Of a stretch of 64,000 bases of DNA, positions 34,244 to 43,414 are shown in pieces. The stretch is taken from the NCBI GenBank assembly GCA_963693365.1, contig CAVNZM010000005.1, forward strand, positions 10,292,001 to 10,356,000. Reading direction: 5' to 3'. This DNA is from Amoebidium appalachense. Its lineage: Eukaryota > Ichthyosporea. Under the pieces are notes generated by a model. The model did no database searches. It was not told the origin of the DNA and saw only the letters and a program-made list of their open reading frames with translations. How positions within the stretch are numbered: position 1 is the first letter of the stretch; each line of letters starts with the position of its first letter. The position numbers were made by a program, and so were the translations under genes.

Positions 34244-34621
34244 CTAGTGAAACCACTTTCTCCGCTTGCACCCAGCCGCGCACAGGTTGCTGGTCCACGC
34301 ACCCTCCTCGAGCTCGAGGGACACCTTGCGCCACCCGGATTCTGCGCGCTTGATCTCGCACGCCACCACAATGTCTCCCGGTCGCACACCTGCGGTCCAC
34401 ATGCTTGTGCAACAGCGCACGCTCAGCACCTCACACACCGTGTCGGGCCCACGTACACACACGCCGAAACACGCAAGCGCGCACTCGTGGTCATGCAGCG
34501 CCTCGAGAACTGGCACCTTGCGAATGAGTGTGCGCCGACGCAGGCGGGGACTCTGGAGGGTATAAAAGCGTGTGTCTGACACGGGGAGCTGCCAGTCTGA
34601 ATCTGCACCAGAACCGACCAT
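34244..34621 (-). CDS. uncertain minus-strand ORF overlapping the start of 34620
   Basis: 125 residues if the ATG in the palindromic CCATGG (34618-34623) is used; that palindrome also provides the ATG of the plus-strand gene at 34620. The frame continues upstream without supporting signals. The C-terminal half looks protein-like (Cys-rich, then PGDIVVACEIKRAESGW). No promoter was seen on this strand. A shorter start at Met near 34402 is possible. It may belong with the basic ORF at 34056-34196 if a frame break lies near 34300. Confidence 0.3.
   Translation of the reverse strand: MVGSGADSDWQLPVSDTRFYTLQSPRLRRRTLIRKVPVLEALHDHECALACFGVCVRGPDTVCEVLSVRCCTSMWTAGVRPGDIVVACEIKRAESGWRKVSLELEEGAWTSNLCAAGCKRRKWFH
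34561..34569 (+). promoter_or_regulatory. TATA box TATAAAAGC
   Basis: Same TATAAAAGC core as upstream of 32463, 37049 and (on the minus strand) 40257. Precedes the ATG at 34620 by 51-59 bases. Confidence 0.75.
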
Positions 34622-35138
34622 GGCTTTTGAGCAGGACCTGAAGCTATTTGTCAATCGGCTGTCGCTGCTTGTATCCAGCATGACGTTCGACTCGAACGGC
34701 GCCGGCAGGGTGGCGAGACGGCCGCTACAGCTCCACGCAAGACTCGGCAAGGGCGACACGATGCTGTCGGACACGATGCTGCCGCTGCAGTCGGTGGAAA
34801 CGTCGAACAGGACTGGACTCAACCACCTGGTGTTTTCGACGTGTCCACTGGAGGGGGCCGGGGATGCGGTGACCATCGACCTGGATTGGGGCAAGTCGTT
34901 TCGGCTGACCTGGGAGCGCTGGGACACCACGCTGTCGCTGCTGCCACCGAGGGATCCGACGGAGGAGGAGGGCATGAGCGAGGGACGAGCTGTCCCCATG
35001 GAGGCAAAGAGAAAACGAACAACCCTTCTGCGAATCGACTTTTTGAAGGACTTCCTTTGGCATGACATGGGGTGCGACATTCTGTCGCTGCAGTTATATG
35101 AATCAGTACAGAAAAATAGGCGGCAGTGTAGAGAATAA
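34620..35138 (+). CDS. island protein of unknown function
   Basis: 172 residues from ATG 34620, chosen because TATAAAAGC at 34561-34569 lies 51-59 bases upstream; the longer frame would start inside the promoter. There is a helical N-terminus (EQDLKLFVNRLSLLV), a Trp-rich middle likely to form strands, an acidic EEEG stretch followed by KRKR, and a charged C-terminus. No signal peptide or membrane segment. No family recognised. Confidence 0.65.
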   Translation: MAFEQDLKLFVNRLSLLVSSMTFDSNGAGRVARRPLQLHARLGKGDTMLSDTMLPLQSVETSNRTGLNHLVFSTCPLEGAGDAVTIDLDWGKSFRLTWERWDTTLSLLPPRDPTEEEGMSEGRAVPMEAKRKRTTLLRIDFLKDFLWHDMGCDILSLQLYESVQKNRRQCRE

Positions 35139-35297
35139 TGCAGGTATCTCGCAGTGCGTGTGTGTGTGCGACTGCGCCCCGGATGGTGCAGCACGCGTAT
35201 ATAAGCAGGGCCACACCCAACGTGTCGTCCGAGCGCATGCTTGTGTGTGCGCACACAAATTTGTAAAAAAGCCAACGTTTTCCTTTGCCCTGAATTC

Positions 35298-35605
35298 AAG
35301 TTACTCTGAGCATAAAATTAATGGTTTTTTATTTGTTTCATGAGTAACAATATCTTACTCAGGGTACTCATTCTGAGTAACACAGACAAGTTTCCCCCAC
35401 TAGATGTTACTCACCCAAATATGGTAAAGGTTTCCTTTTTAGGTATAAAAATATGCAATTGTCATATAGTGAGTAGGATGAGTAGAATGAGTACGTACTC
35501 ATCTACTGTGGGCTACGGGTATACCTAAATCTCAATCCAAAAGGAAATTGGAACACCCGGGGGGAGACCAGATGAGTAGGTACTCAAGCTACTCATCCTA
35601 CTCAC
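35298..35605. other. TGAGTA/TACTCA iteron-like field
   Basis: By eye about 14 copies of TGAGTA or TACTCA in roughly 300 bases. They include the palindromic GAGTACGTACTC near 35491 and a hairpin-forming group at 35571-35602. AT-rich DNA (AAAATTAATGGTTTTTTATT) lies at the left end. It fills the convergent gap after the gene ending at 35138. Could be a second origin, an enhancer or a partition-like site. Confidence 0.5.
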
Positions 35606-35613
35606 CCCATCAC

Positions 35614-35758
35614 TGCCTATAGGCATGCCCCGTGTGCAGGGCACTGATTTCTGCCCTCTTCTGGTTGGTGCCAAGAGGCAGTGCCCTACACATGTGGTGT
35701 CTAAACAGCCTATAGGCATGCTCTGTGTGCAGGGCACTGATTTCTACCCTCTTCTGGT
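35614..35758 (-). repeat. inverted 1.6 copies of the 92-bp repeat
   Basis: Reverse complement of the unit that forms the array at 40557-41434 (CCTATAGGCATGC...GTGCAGGGCACTGATTTCT...CCCTCTTCTGGT), with some divergence. Confidence 0.85.
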
Positions 35759-35808
35759 ATTCTGAAATCACTCGCAAGTGTTATCCCTCATGATTGTATC
35801 AATCCGTT

Positions 35809-36153
35809 TCATGGAGTCTTAGCGGACTGGCCCAGCCGTATGAGACAGGCCCGTAGAAAGTCCTTTTGCTTCTTCAGCTTGTCGTTTTCCAGCTGCAGCT
35901 CTTGGTTCTCCACCACCAAATTCTTGTTCTCTTCGCACACCTTGTTGCGCTCCTCTTGCAGGCCCTTGATCACCTCCCGCTGGTTCTTGTTCATTGTGCG
36001 CAGCGCGTCGTTGTCCTTGTCCATGTCGTTGTTCAACTCCCTCAGCTGCTGGATCAGCCCGTGCAGCCCCTCGTTGGCCTCCTTCAGCATCTTGTTGGTC
36101 TCTTGCAGCTGCTTGGTGTGTGCATCTTGGCGCTGTGTATCTGTTTCATCCAT
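35809..36153 (-). CDS. short coiled-coil protein
   Basis: 114 residues from ATG 36153. Nearly the whole chain (about 10-100) is a Leu/Glu/Lys/Asn heptad pattern, predicting one long coiled coil. There is no other domain, signal or membrane segment. One of at least four coiled-coil proteins in the island; it may form filaments or bridge other proteins. Convergent with the gene at 34620-35138. Confidence 0.65.
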   Translation of the reverse strand: MDETDTQRQDAHTKQLQETNKMLKEANEGLHGLIQQLRELNNDMDKDNDALRTMNKNQREVIKGLQEERNKVCEENKNLVVENQELQLENDKLKKQKDFLRACLIRLGQSAKTP

Positions 36154-37048
36154 TGTGTCGTTTGCAGCCGGTTGGGCAGGAGGTGTTTAGTTTTTCTATC
36201 TTTCTATCCACGAAGCAAAGCAGTGTGAACAAAAAAAAACGTCCCTCTTATTTTTACGAAGCAAAAGTGTGACCCAAAAAAACCGTCCCTCTTACACAGT
36301 GCAAAATAAAGCAAAATCCTATGATGCGCAAACACACCGTGAACTAAAAAAACTCGCCACTGATTATTTACACGAAGTAAAGCAGTGTGAACAAAAAAAA
36401 GCGCCCCTTACACAATGCAAAATAAAACACACACACACACACACACACACCAAGCCATTTGTATCCAGCTCGGACCCCTTTTTGTGCGCACACTTCTGGT
36501 TGGTGTATAAGTATTGGATCCACGTGAGCGCGAGTTTCCTAAGTGCTGCTCAAAAAGTGACATATGTGATTGTGTACTTTTCCTGACCAATTTTTGTATC
36601 CCTGATAGACAGAATAATGCTCGTAATTGTTGGGAAGCATATTCGTGTTTTTTTAGGAGTTGCTACATCAAAATACATTGTGTTCAAACACTGATGGCCA
36701 AGTTGCAAAGATCGGATTACAATCCAATCTGTCAAAATGACAATTCTCAAGTCAAAACATGCTCTTGTTGATCCAATCAGAATTCATCAATCAGTCAGCA
36801 GATTTGGTTGAGCCCCAACTTATCGGATACACCAAGATGCCTAAATGACAATTAGCCAATCAGATGTTCACGCGATCTCTAGATCCAATCAAGCGTCGCG
36901 GCTGGGGTATATCCAACCAATCTAATGCAATAAAGCATCTGATGCCAAAGCCGGGCACGGCATATAAAAGCCCATACTCTCTTCAATCCACACACCTTTT
37001 CCATGTTAGCTAGCTTCTCCCTTGGCACACAACGTACATCCAACTGTC
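36154..37048. promoter_or_regulatory. divergent spacer with CCAAT array and TATA box
   Basis: Diverged direct repeats (GTGTGAACAAAAAAAA...CCCTTACACA) occupy 36220-36425. CCAATCN motifs lie at about 36770, 36857, 36888 and 36919. TATAAAAGC is at 36963-36971, 78-86 bases before the ATG at 37049. A short (CA)n is at 36428-36451. Confidence 0.65.
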
Positions 37049-37783
37049 ATGAAAATGAGTTCTAAAGACATCAAAGATCTAGAAAGGCGCGCTGAAAAAA
37101 TAGAGACAAGACTCAAGACTTTGGAGGAGGATGCAAAGGCCCTGCGGGACACCCAGGCCCGTTTCGCGCGCGCCCTTGCTAGGCACGCCCGCATGGCTTT
37201 AAGCAAGCGCACCACTACAGCAGCAACCGTGGCACCCCCAGCGCTGACCGTGGCACCCCCAGCGCTGACCGTGGCACCCCCTGTCCTGGCAGCGGCACCT
37301 GCACTTCGTGCTGGCGAGCATGGCAGCTCCTATCCCGTGGACTTGGCCCCCCAGCCCCTGCAGCGCTCACGTTTGCACATCACACAGGGGTCCAAGACAC
37401 GGGAGAAACCACGAAGACAGCAGAAGAGGACACGAGAGGAAGTCAGAAGCTCTGGGTCGGAGGAGGAGCACCATTCTCCAGTGCCTCCTTGGTTCAACTG
37501 GAAGACCTTCACACAGGGGTCCAAGACACGGGAGAAACCACGAAGACAGCAGAAGAGGACACGAGAGGAAGTCAAAAGCTCTGGGTCGGAGGTACAGGAG
37601 GAAGTGCCTCCTTGGTTCAAGACCTTGCTATGGGGACCTGAGGAGTACTCGTCTTCTGAGGAGCACTCGTCTTCCGAGTCCAAGACCTTGACACGGGGAC
37701 AGCAGAAAAGGGCACGAGCCAGTGAAGCCAGCAGCTCTGGGGCGTCTTCCGAGTCTTCAGACGGAGATATCAACTGGCCTTGA
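37049..37783 (+). CDS. coiled-coil and repeat-containing basic/acidic protein
   Basis: 244 residues from ATG 37049; ATG 37055 is an alternative. Residues 5-50 form a coiled coil. Three short TVAPPAL-type repeats follow, then two copies of a 27-residue basic module starting TQGSKTREKPRRQQKR, both visible as direct DNA repeats (37381 and 37513). The C-terminal 50 residues are Ser/Glu-rich. A nuclear, nucleic-acid-binding or scaffolding protein is plausible from composition only. TATA and CCAAT elements lie upstream; a minisatellite follows its stop. Confidence 0.65.
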   Translation: MKMSSKDIKDLERRAEKIETRLKTLEEDAKALRDTQARFARALARHARMALSKRTTTAATVAPPALTVAPPALTVAPPVLAAAPALRAGEHGSSYPVDLAPQPLQRSRLHITQGSKTREKPRRQQKRTREEVRSSGSEEEHHSPVPPWFNWKTFTQGSKTREKPRRQQKRTREEVKSSGSEVQEEVPPWFKTLLWGPEEYSSSEEHSSSESKTLTRGQQKRARASEASSSGASSESSDGDINWP

Positions 37784-37837
37784 CACGGTGAAAAAAGGGG
37801 CCGCTATTAGAGAGTAGCCTCAGGCTATTCTAGTGCT

Positions 37838-38658
37838 TGTGTGCAGGTGTACTTAACATTGAGTGTACTTAGGGTGGGGCTGTGCAGACGTGTACTTAAA
37901 GGGTGGGGCTGTGCAGACGTGTACTTAGGATGGTGCAGACGTGTACTTAAAGGGTGGGGCTGTGCAGACGTGTACTTAAAGGGTGGGGCTGTGCAGACGT
38001 GTACTTAGGGCTGTGCAGAGGTGTACTTAGGGTGGTGCAGAGGTGTACTTAGGGTGGTGCAGAGGTGTACTTAGGGTGGTGCAGACGTGTACTTAGGGTG
38101 GTGCAGAGGTGTACTTAGGGTGGTGCAGAGGTGTACTTAGGGCTGTGCAGAGGTGTACTTAGGGTGGTGCAGAGGTGTACTTAGGGTGGTGCAGAGGTGT
38201 ACTTAGGGTGGTGCAGACGTGTACTTAGGGTGGTGCAGAGGTGTACTTAGGGTGGTGCAGACGTGTACTTAGGGTGGGGCTGTGCACCACAGTGTACTTA
38301 GGGTGGTGCAGACGTGTACTTAGGGTGGGGCTGTGCACCACAGTGTACTTAGGGTGGTGCAGACGTGTACTTAGGGTGGTGCAGAGTGTACTTAGGGTGG
38401 TGCAGAGGTGTACTTAGGGCTGTGCAGAGGTGTACTTAGGGTGGTGCAGAGGTGTACTTAGGGTGGTGCAGAGGTGTACTTAGGGTGGTGCAGACGTGTA
38501 CTTAGGGTGGTGCAGAGGTGTACTTAGGGTGGTGCAGACGTGTACTTAGGGTGGGGCTGTGCACCACAGTGTACTTAGGGTGGTGCAGACGTGTACTTAG
38601 GGTGGGGCTGTGCACCACAGTGTACTTAGGGTGGTGCAGACGTGTACTTAGGTGGGTG
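37838..38658. repeat. minisatellite of about 21-22 bp containing TTAGGG
   Basis: Around thirty or more units of GTGTACTTAGGGTGGTGCAG(A/C), with a longer variant GGGTGGGGCTGTGCA(CCACA). Most units carry one TTAGGG. It lies in the convergent gap between 37783 and 39058. Confidence 0.95.
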
Positions 38659-39057
38659 TCTTGTGGTGAAAGTAAAGTTTATGGCATACAGGCAGATGTG
38701 TGCTTTAAGCCTTAGGGAACTGTGGGCAGACATGTCAACACTTGGGCCTATGGGTAGACGTGTACACACTTAGTGTATTTGTTTGTGTCTCTCATGGTTA
38801 TTTTATAGCATGAAGCACTGCAAAAAATGGTGTATGTTTCCGTGGTCCACGTACACAGAATCCTTTAATATGAACACAAGTGATTGTATAGAAAAAGAGT
38901 ACGTACGTACATGATAGTCTAGTCAGATTACAAAGAACAAATCAACTTGGACCGAGTATATTCAAATACAAACTAAAAGAGAAAAGAAACAAATAAATCA
39001 AGACCGATCAATTCAAATACAAATCAAAAGAGAATGCCACTTAGTCGACCAATCAAA
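38659..39057. other. AT-rich spacer after the minisatellite
   Basis: Two imperfect copies of a sequence with CAAATCAA(C)TT / ATTCAAATACAAA(C/T) at 38935-39030. CCAATCA lies at about 39048. No gene seen. Confidence 0.4.
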
Positions 39058-40257
39058 TCAGTACATCTCATGCTCATACTGGTCAAACTCTTCCTGGTCA
39101 AGATCAATGAGGGGAATTTCTTCAGTTTGTTTATGTTTGGGTTCAGGTTTGCGGTCATACACGACCGACTCACGATCAGACGCAGATTCGTCATCTGTCA
39201 TATCATCGAGTACCTGATTTGCCCGTCGTTTGAGCCGCTTGGGGTTGAATGCTTCATCTGAGTCCCAATCACATTGATCATGGACGCGTTTGGCGGGTGA
39301 GGCAGGTGAAGAGACAGACTCATTACCACCTGTGTATGCCTTCAAGTTCTTCTCCCGTCGCAGAATCTTCCTTCGGATGCTTTTTATGGTGTTTTGGGCT
39401 GCACACACAGCAGCAATGGCCAGGCCCTCCGCCATTTCATCTTCAGCCGCCTTTGCCTCTTTGACACGCTCTCGAGCATTCTGGAGCTCCCCCCTCACAC
39501 TAGTTAGCTGTGCATCGAGGTCCATCGTATGGTCATGCAACGAAGTCTCAGGTGTTTTGGTGTGCTTGGGCCTGGGCTTAGCGGCAGGGGTGGTCTTGGC
39601 AGGAGTGGTCTTGGTGGTAGGGGTGGTCTTGGCAGGAGTGGTCTTGGTGGTAGGGGTGGTCTTGGCAGGAGTGGTCTTGGTGGTAGGGGTGGTCTTGGCA
39701 GGAGTGGTCTTGGCGGCAGGGGTGGGGGCAGTCACAGGGGCGGTCTTTGCGACAGGGGTGGGGGCAGTCACAGGGGCGGTCTTTGCGACAGGGGTGGGGG
39801 CAGTCACAGGGGCGGTCTTTGCGACAGGGGTGGGGGCAGTCACAGGGGTGGTCTTTGCGGCAGGGGGGGGGGCAGTCACAGTGGTGGTGTTGGCGGCAGG
39901 GGTGGGGTCAGCAGTCACAGTGGTGGTGTTGGCGGCAATGGTAGTCTTGCGAGGGCCACTGAAAATGTAGTTTTCATAGGCCACCTGGCCATCCCGACGG
40001 GGTGCTGCAGCCCGTTGCAGGCTGGCAAGCTCGGCCTGCAGGGTCTTGATCTGCTCTTCGGCTGCCCTCAGTCGTGCCTCTACATCAGAGGGCTGGGGTT
40101 GGGGGGGTCGGGGGGTACGCGCAGCATTCTCATTGGTCACTTGACTGCGGAGGCTGATGAGGTCGGTGTGCAGGGCCGTTAAGCGAGACGAATGGTCCGT
40201 GTACAGAAAATCAAAGCGCTTCTGCAGCTGTTGAAGCTCCTCTTTCAAAGAATCCAT
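39058..40257 (-). CDS. coiled-coil protein with Thr/Pro/Lys repeat region
   Basis: 399 residues from ATG 40257. A coiled coil at about 1-45 and another at about 58-85 are followed by a low-complexity section (about 105-215). That section is built from TTPTTKTTPAK and VAKTAPVTAPTP units, visible at DNA level as tandem repeats at 39590-39930. Then comes a third helical region, and an acidic C-terminus that ends EEFDQYEHEMY. The minus-strand CATATAAAAGC box lies at 40362-40352, about 95 bases upstream, and CCAAT boxes at about 40417 and 40455. Such a rod-spacer-rod design suits a structural or scaffold protein. No family recognised. Confidence 0.7.
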   Translation of the reverse strand: MDSLKEELQQLQKRFDFLYTDHSSRLTALHTDLISLRSQVTNENAARTPRPPQPQPSDVEARLRAAEEQIKTLQAELASLQRAAAPRRDGQVAYENYIFSGPRKTTIAANTTTVTADPTPAANTTTVTAPPPAAKTTPVTAPTPVAKTAPVTAPTPVAKTAPVTAPTPVAKTAPVTAPTPAAKTTPAKTTPTTKTTPAKTTPTTKTTPAKTTPTTKTTPAKTTPAAKPRPKHTKTPETSLHDHTMDLDAQLTSVRGELQNARERVKEAKAAEDEMAEGLAIAAVCAAQNTIKSIRRKILRREKNLKAYTGGNESVSSPASPAKRVHDQCDWDSDEAFNPKRLKRRANQVLDDMTDDESASDRESVVYDRKPEPKHKQTEEIPLIDLDQEEFDQYEHEMY

Positions 40258-40351
40258 GTTTCGTGTGAGTGTTTGAAAAACAAGTTTGTTGTGTGTCGCC
40301 TTTTACTATTGAGTGTCAGTGTTGAAATGAGTGAATGTGACCGTGTGTGCT

Positions 40352-40362
40352 GCTTTTATATG
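40352..40362 (-). promoter_or_regulatory. TATA box CATATAAAAGC
   Basis: Minus-strand TATA element about 95 bases upstream of ATG 40257, same core as the other island promoters. Confidence 0.7.
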
Positions 40363-40556
40363 CCACGGTACAAAGCAGCTTACAGCAATGGTGCCAAGGC
40401 TCAATGGGATAGATCTGACCAATCAACGGTCATTGTCACTCAAACGGCTTTGATGATTGGCAAAGTATCACGTCTAAGCTTGATGAAAACAAACCCGTGG
40501 CTGCTAACCATTGGCTGTGTATAGATCTAACCAAAAAAGGAAGGCACAACAAATTA

Positions 40557-41434
40557 GTGCCCTGCACACGGAGCATGACTATAGGCTGTTTAGACACCAC
40601 ACGTGTAGGGCACTGCCTCTTGGCACCAACCAGAAGAGGGTAGAAATTGTGCCCTGCACACGGAGCATGCCTATAGGCTGTTTAGACACCACACGTGTAG
40701 GGCACTGCCTCTTGGCACCAACCAGAAGAGGGTAGAAATTGTGCCCTGCACACGGAGCATGACTATAGGCTGTTTAGACACCACACGTGTAGGGCACTGC
40801 CTCTTGGCACCAACCAGAAGAGGGTAGAAATTGTGCCCTGCACACGGAGCATGCCTATAGGCTGTTTAGACACCACACGTGTAGGGCACTGCCTCTTGGC
40901 ACCAACCAGAAGAGGGTAGAAATTGTGCCCTGCACACGGAGCATGCCTATAGGCTGTTTAGACACCACACGTGTAGGGCACTGCCTCTTGGCACCAACCA
41001 GAAGAGGGTAGAAATTGTGCCCTGCACACGGAGCATGCCTATAGGCTGTTTAGACACCACACGTGTAGGGCACTGCCTCTTGGCACCAACCAGAAGAGGG
41101 TAGAAATTGTGCCCTGCACACGGAGCATGCCTATAGGCTGTTTAGACACCACACGTGTAGGGCACTGCCTCTTGGCACCAACCAGAAGAGGGTAGAAATT
41201 GTGCCCTGCACACGGAGCATGCCTATAGGCTGTTTAGACACCACACGTGTAGGGCACTGCCTCTTGGCACCAACCAGAAGAGGGTAGAAATTGTGCCCTG
41301 CACACGGAGCATGCCTATAGGCTGTTTAGACACCACACGTGTAGGGCACTGCCTCTTGGCACCAACCAGAAGAGGGTAGAAATTGTGCCCTGCACACGGA
41401 GCATGCCTATAGGCTGTTTAGACACCACACGTGT
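40557..41434 (+). repeat. 92-bp tandem array, about 9.5 copies
   Basis: Units start GTGCCCTGCACACGGAGCAT at 40557, 40649, 40741 and every 92 bp to 41385, nearly identical. Each contains GTAGGGCACTGCCTCTTGGC. Diverged inverted copies lie at 35614-35758. There are no unique spacers, so it is not a CRISPR array. Confidence 0.97.
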
Positions 41435-42346
41435 TGTGGCTTCTGCCTTTATCACCCACACACCCCCACGTGCCAACATACACTATCCTCCCCGTGAGTG
41501 GCATGCCAGTCCCCCCTGCCTCCCCTGCTCCCCAGTCCCCCCAGTCCCCCCAGCCCCCCTGCCCCCCAGTCCCCCCTGCCCCCCTGCCCCCCTGCCCCCC
41601 TGCCTGCCGGAACCAGGCCCCCCAGTGGTGGCATTCCAACACGTGCATGCTAGAAGATCGTGCTACATGAACAAATGGTCTTAACTCAGCCATACATGGG
41701 GGATAGATAGTATCACACAACCATGGTTCCCCCACTCTCCCCAGCCTCCTGTGCACGTGTGCCTCCCCTGCCCCCCTGCCCCCCTGCCCCCCCTGCTGCC
41801 GGAACCACGGCCCCCAGTGGTGGCAGTGAGTGTCCCCCCTGCCTCCCCTGCACGTGTGCCCCCCCTGCCTCCCCTGCACGTGTGCCCCCCCTGCCTCCCC
41901 TGCACGTGTGCCCCCCCTGCCTCCCCTGCCTCCCGGAACCACGCCCCGGCGCAGTGGCAGCTATTTTTAGATATAGAGATTCCATGGCCACATGGCCAGA
42001 TGGCCAGATCATTTTGCTCACCGTTTTATCCCGTTTTATCCACCTTTTTCCACACACTGAATTTGACCTGGCCATCTGGCCATCTGGGTAGAGACCGTTT
42101 TCTGTTCTAATATTGGAGAACTGTCTGATGGTGATAGCAAATGTCATTCGAAGAACAATCGGGAAACCCCGTGGTGTGACAACCAATCAGAATGAAGCAA
42201 TCTAAAAATGCAAACCACCCGGGTATATAAATGCCGATGCAGTCCATACCTTCATCAGTCAGTCGAAGCACACAACAACACAACCAAAAACCAAGTACAC
42301 CTCCCAGCAAGCGCGCATTTACGCAAAAGCACAAAAACCCTCAAAA
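41435..42346. other. C-rich repeats, hairpin and promoter at the right edge of the island
   Basis: Short direct repeats of CCCCCTGCC(T/C)CCCCTGC and GCACGTGTGCC at 41505-41935, with CCGGAACCA(C/G)G...CAGTGG(T/C)GGCA units. A 14-bp inverted repeat (CCAGATGGCCAGAT, arms near 41993-42009 and 42069-42088) flanks two CCGTTTTATC copies. CCAATCAG at 42183 and TATATAAA at 42224-42231 precede the ATG at 42347. No further gene seen. Confidence 0.55.
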
Positions 42347-42967
42347 ATGGCCGCCAAAATGCTTCTTTCAGCCCTCTCTGTCGCCACCGCCGCCACGCTC
42401 GCAGCCGCCCACGGCCAGCCGCCCGATTACTGCACCATCAACAGCATCGGCATGCTTCAATACGTCGACTTATCCGTGCAAAATCCCGTAATGAAAAACA
42501 CGGAGACCCTGCGAGTTTACCCAACGACAGTTGGAGATAACTATATGGCGCGGGCGACTATCAATGCTCCCCACAACACAAACGTCACCGCCAGCTACGT
42601 TTTCACCCTTACTGACTTGGTGCCCCCCCACAACGGTTCTGTCCCCTCGTTTTCAGATACCGTTGGCTGGTTGGGCCACAAATATTCGGTTTACAGCATG
42701 GGGTTTTGTCTTATGCAGCAAGACTTTAATACTCTTCTCCCCACTGGAACGGAGTCTTACGAAGATGAACAGCGCCCAAATCCATACACCCTCGCCACGT
42801 ACACTGTAAAGGATTCTGCACTTAACCTGAGTGGGTTTGTTTTGTCTATAAACTGGTTTGACCCCATCGAGTTTCCCAACGCCTGTGGCTCTGCTGCCAC
42901 ACATGGCTCTGCCCCTCTTACGCAGTGCATTGTTCCTGATATGATACTGCCTGCTGAAGACAATTGA
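42347..42967 (+). CDS. small secreted protein, family unknown
   Basis: 206 residues in one exon from ATG 42347. The N-terminal 22 residues form a signal peptide (MAAKMLLSALSVATAATLAA, then AHG), so the product is probably secreted. The mature part is strand-rich with few Cys residues and N-glycosylation sequons (NVT, NGS, NLS). Promoter elements are a CCAATCAG at 42183 and TATATAAA at 42224. It could belong to the host or be the last gene of the island: it is intronless like island genes, but its TATA lacks the AAGC extension. Confidence 0.65.
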   Translation: MAAKMLLSALSVATAATLAAAHGQPPDYCTINSIGMLQYVDLSVQNPVMKNTETLRVYPTTVGDNYMARATINAPHNTNVTASYVFTLTDLVPPHNGSVPSFSDTVGWLGHKYSVYSMGFCLMQQDFNTLLPTGTESYEDEQRPNPYTLATYTVKDSALNLSGFVLSINWFDPIEFPNACGSAATHGSAPLTQCIVPDMILPAEDN

Positions 42968-43339
42968 GTAACTTGCTGTGTAATACTATGCGGTGGATCC
43001 GGAAGGAATTTGAATGTCATCTTTATATATATAACTAGATTTTACTCATGATTCAATACTAATTGTTACTGCCATGTGGCATACTGTATTTATGTTGGTC
43101 TGTGATCAATTTAGAGATAGAAAACACCCTTGTTTATAAATTTACTGTAGTTAATTTACGTAGTTCCCCCCGGCCCCCCCACCCCCCCCAACCACCCACC
43201 TGGCTTCCCGCGATATGCACACCACTATCCCCCCCCCCCCCCCCCCCCCCCCCCCCGCCGCCGCCCCTCAAAAAAAAGGGGCACTCGTGCGTGCCCTCGG
43301 TTGCGAGCATGCACACACACACACAAACACAGTCACACA

Positions 43340-43414
<75 letters not shown>

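Noticed and set aside
34622-35299. Minus-strand frame across the gene at 34620-35138
   Set aside because: It starts at a non-ATG codon and is antisense to a better-supported gene with a TATA box.
40557-41434. CRISPR array
   Set aside because: The 92-bp units are contiguous with no unique spacers; the locus is eukaryotic and has no cas genes.
19700-42100. Terminal inverted repeats or target-site duplications of the island
   Set aside because: None could be found by eye; the boundaries stay approximate.
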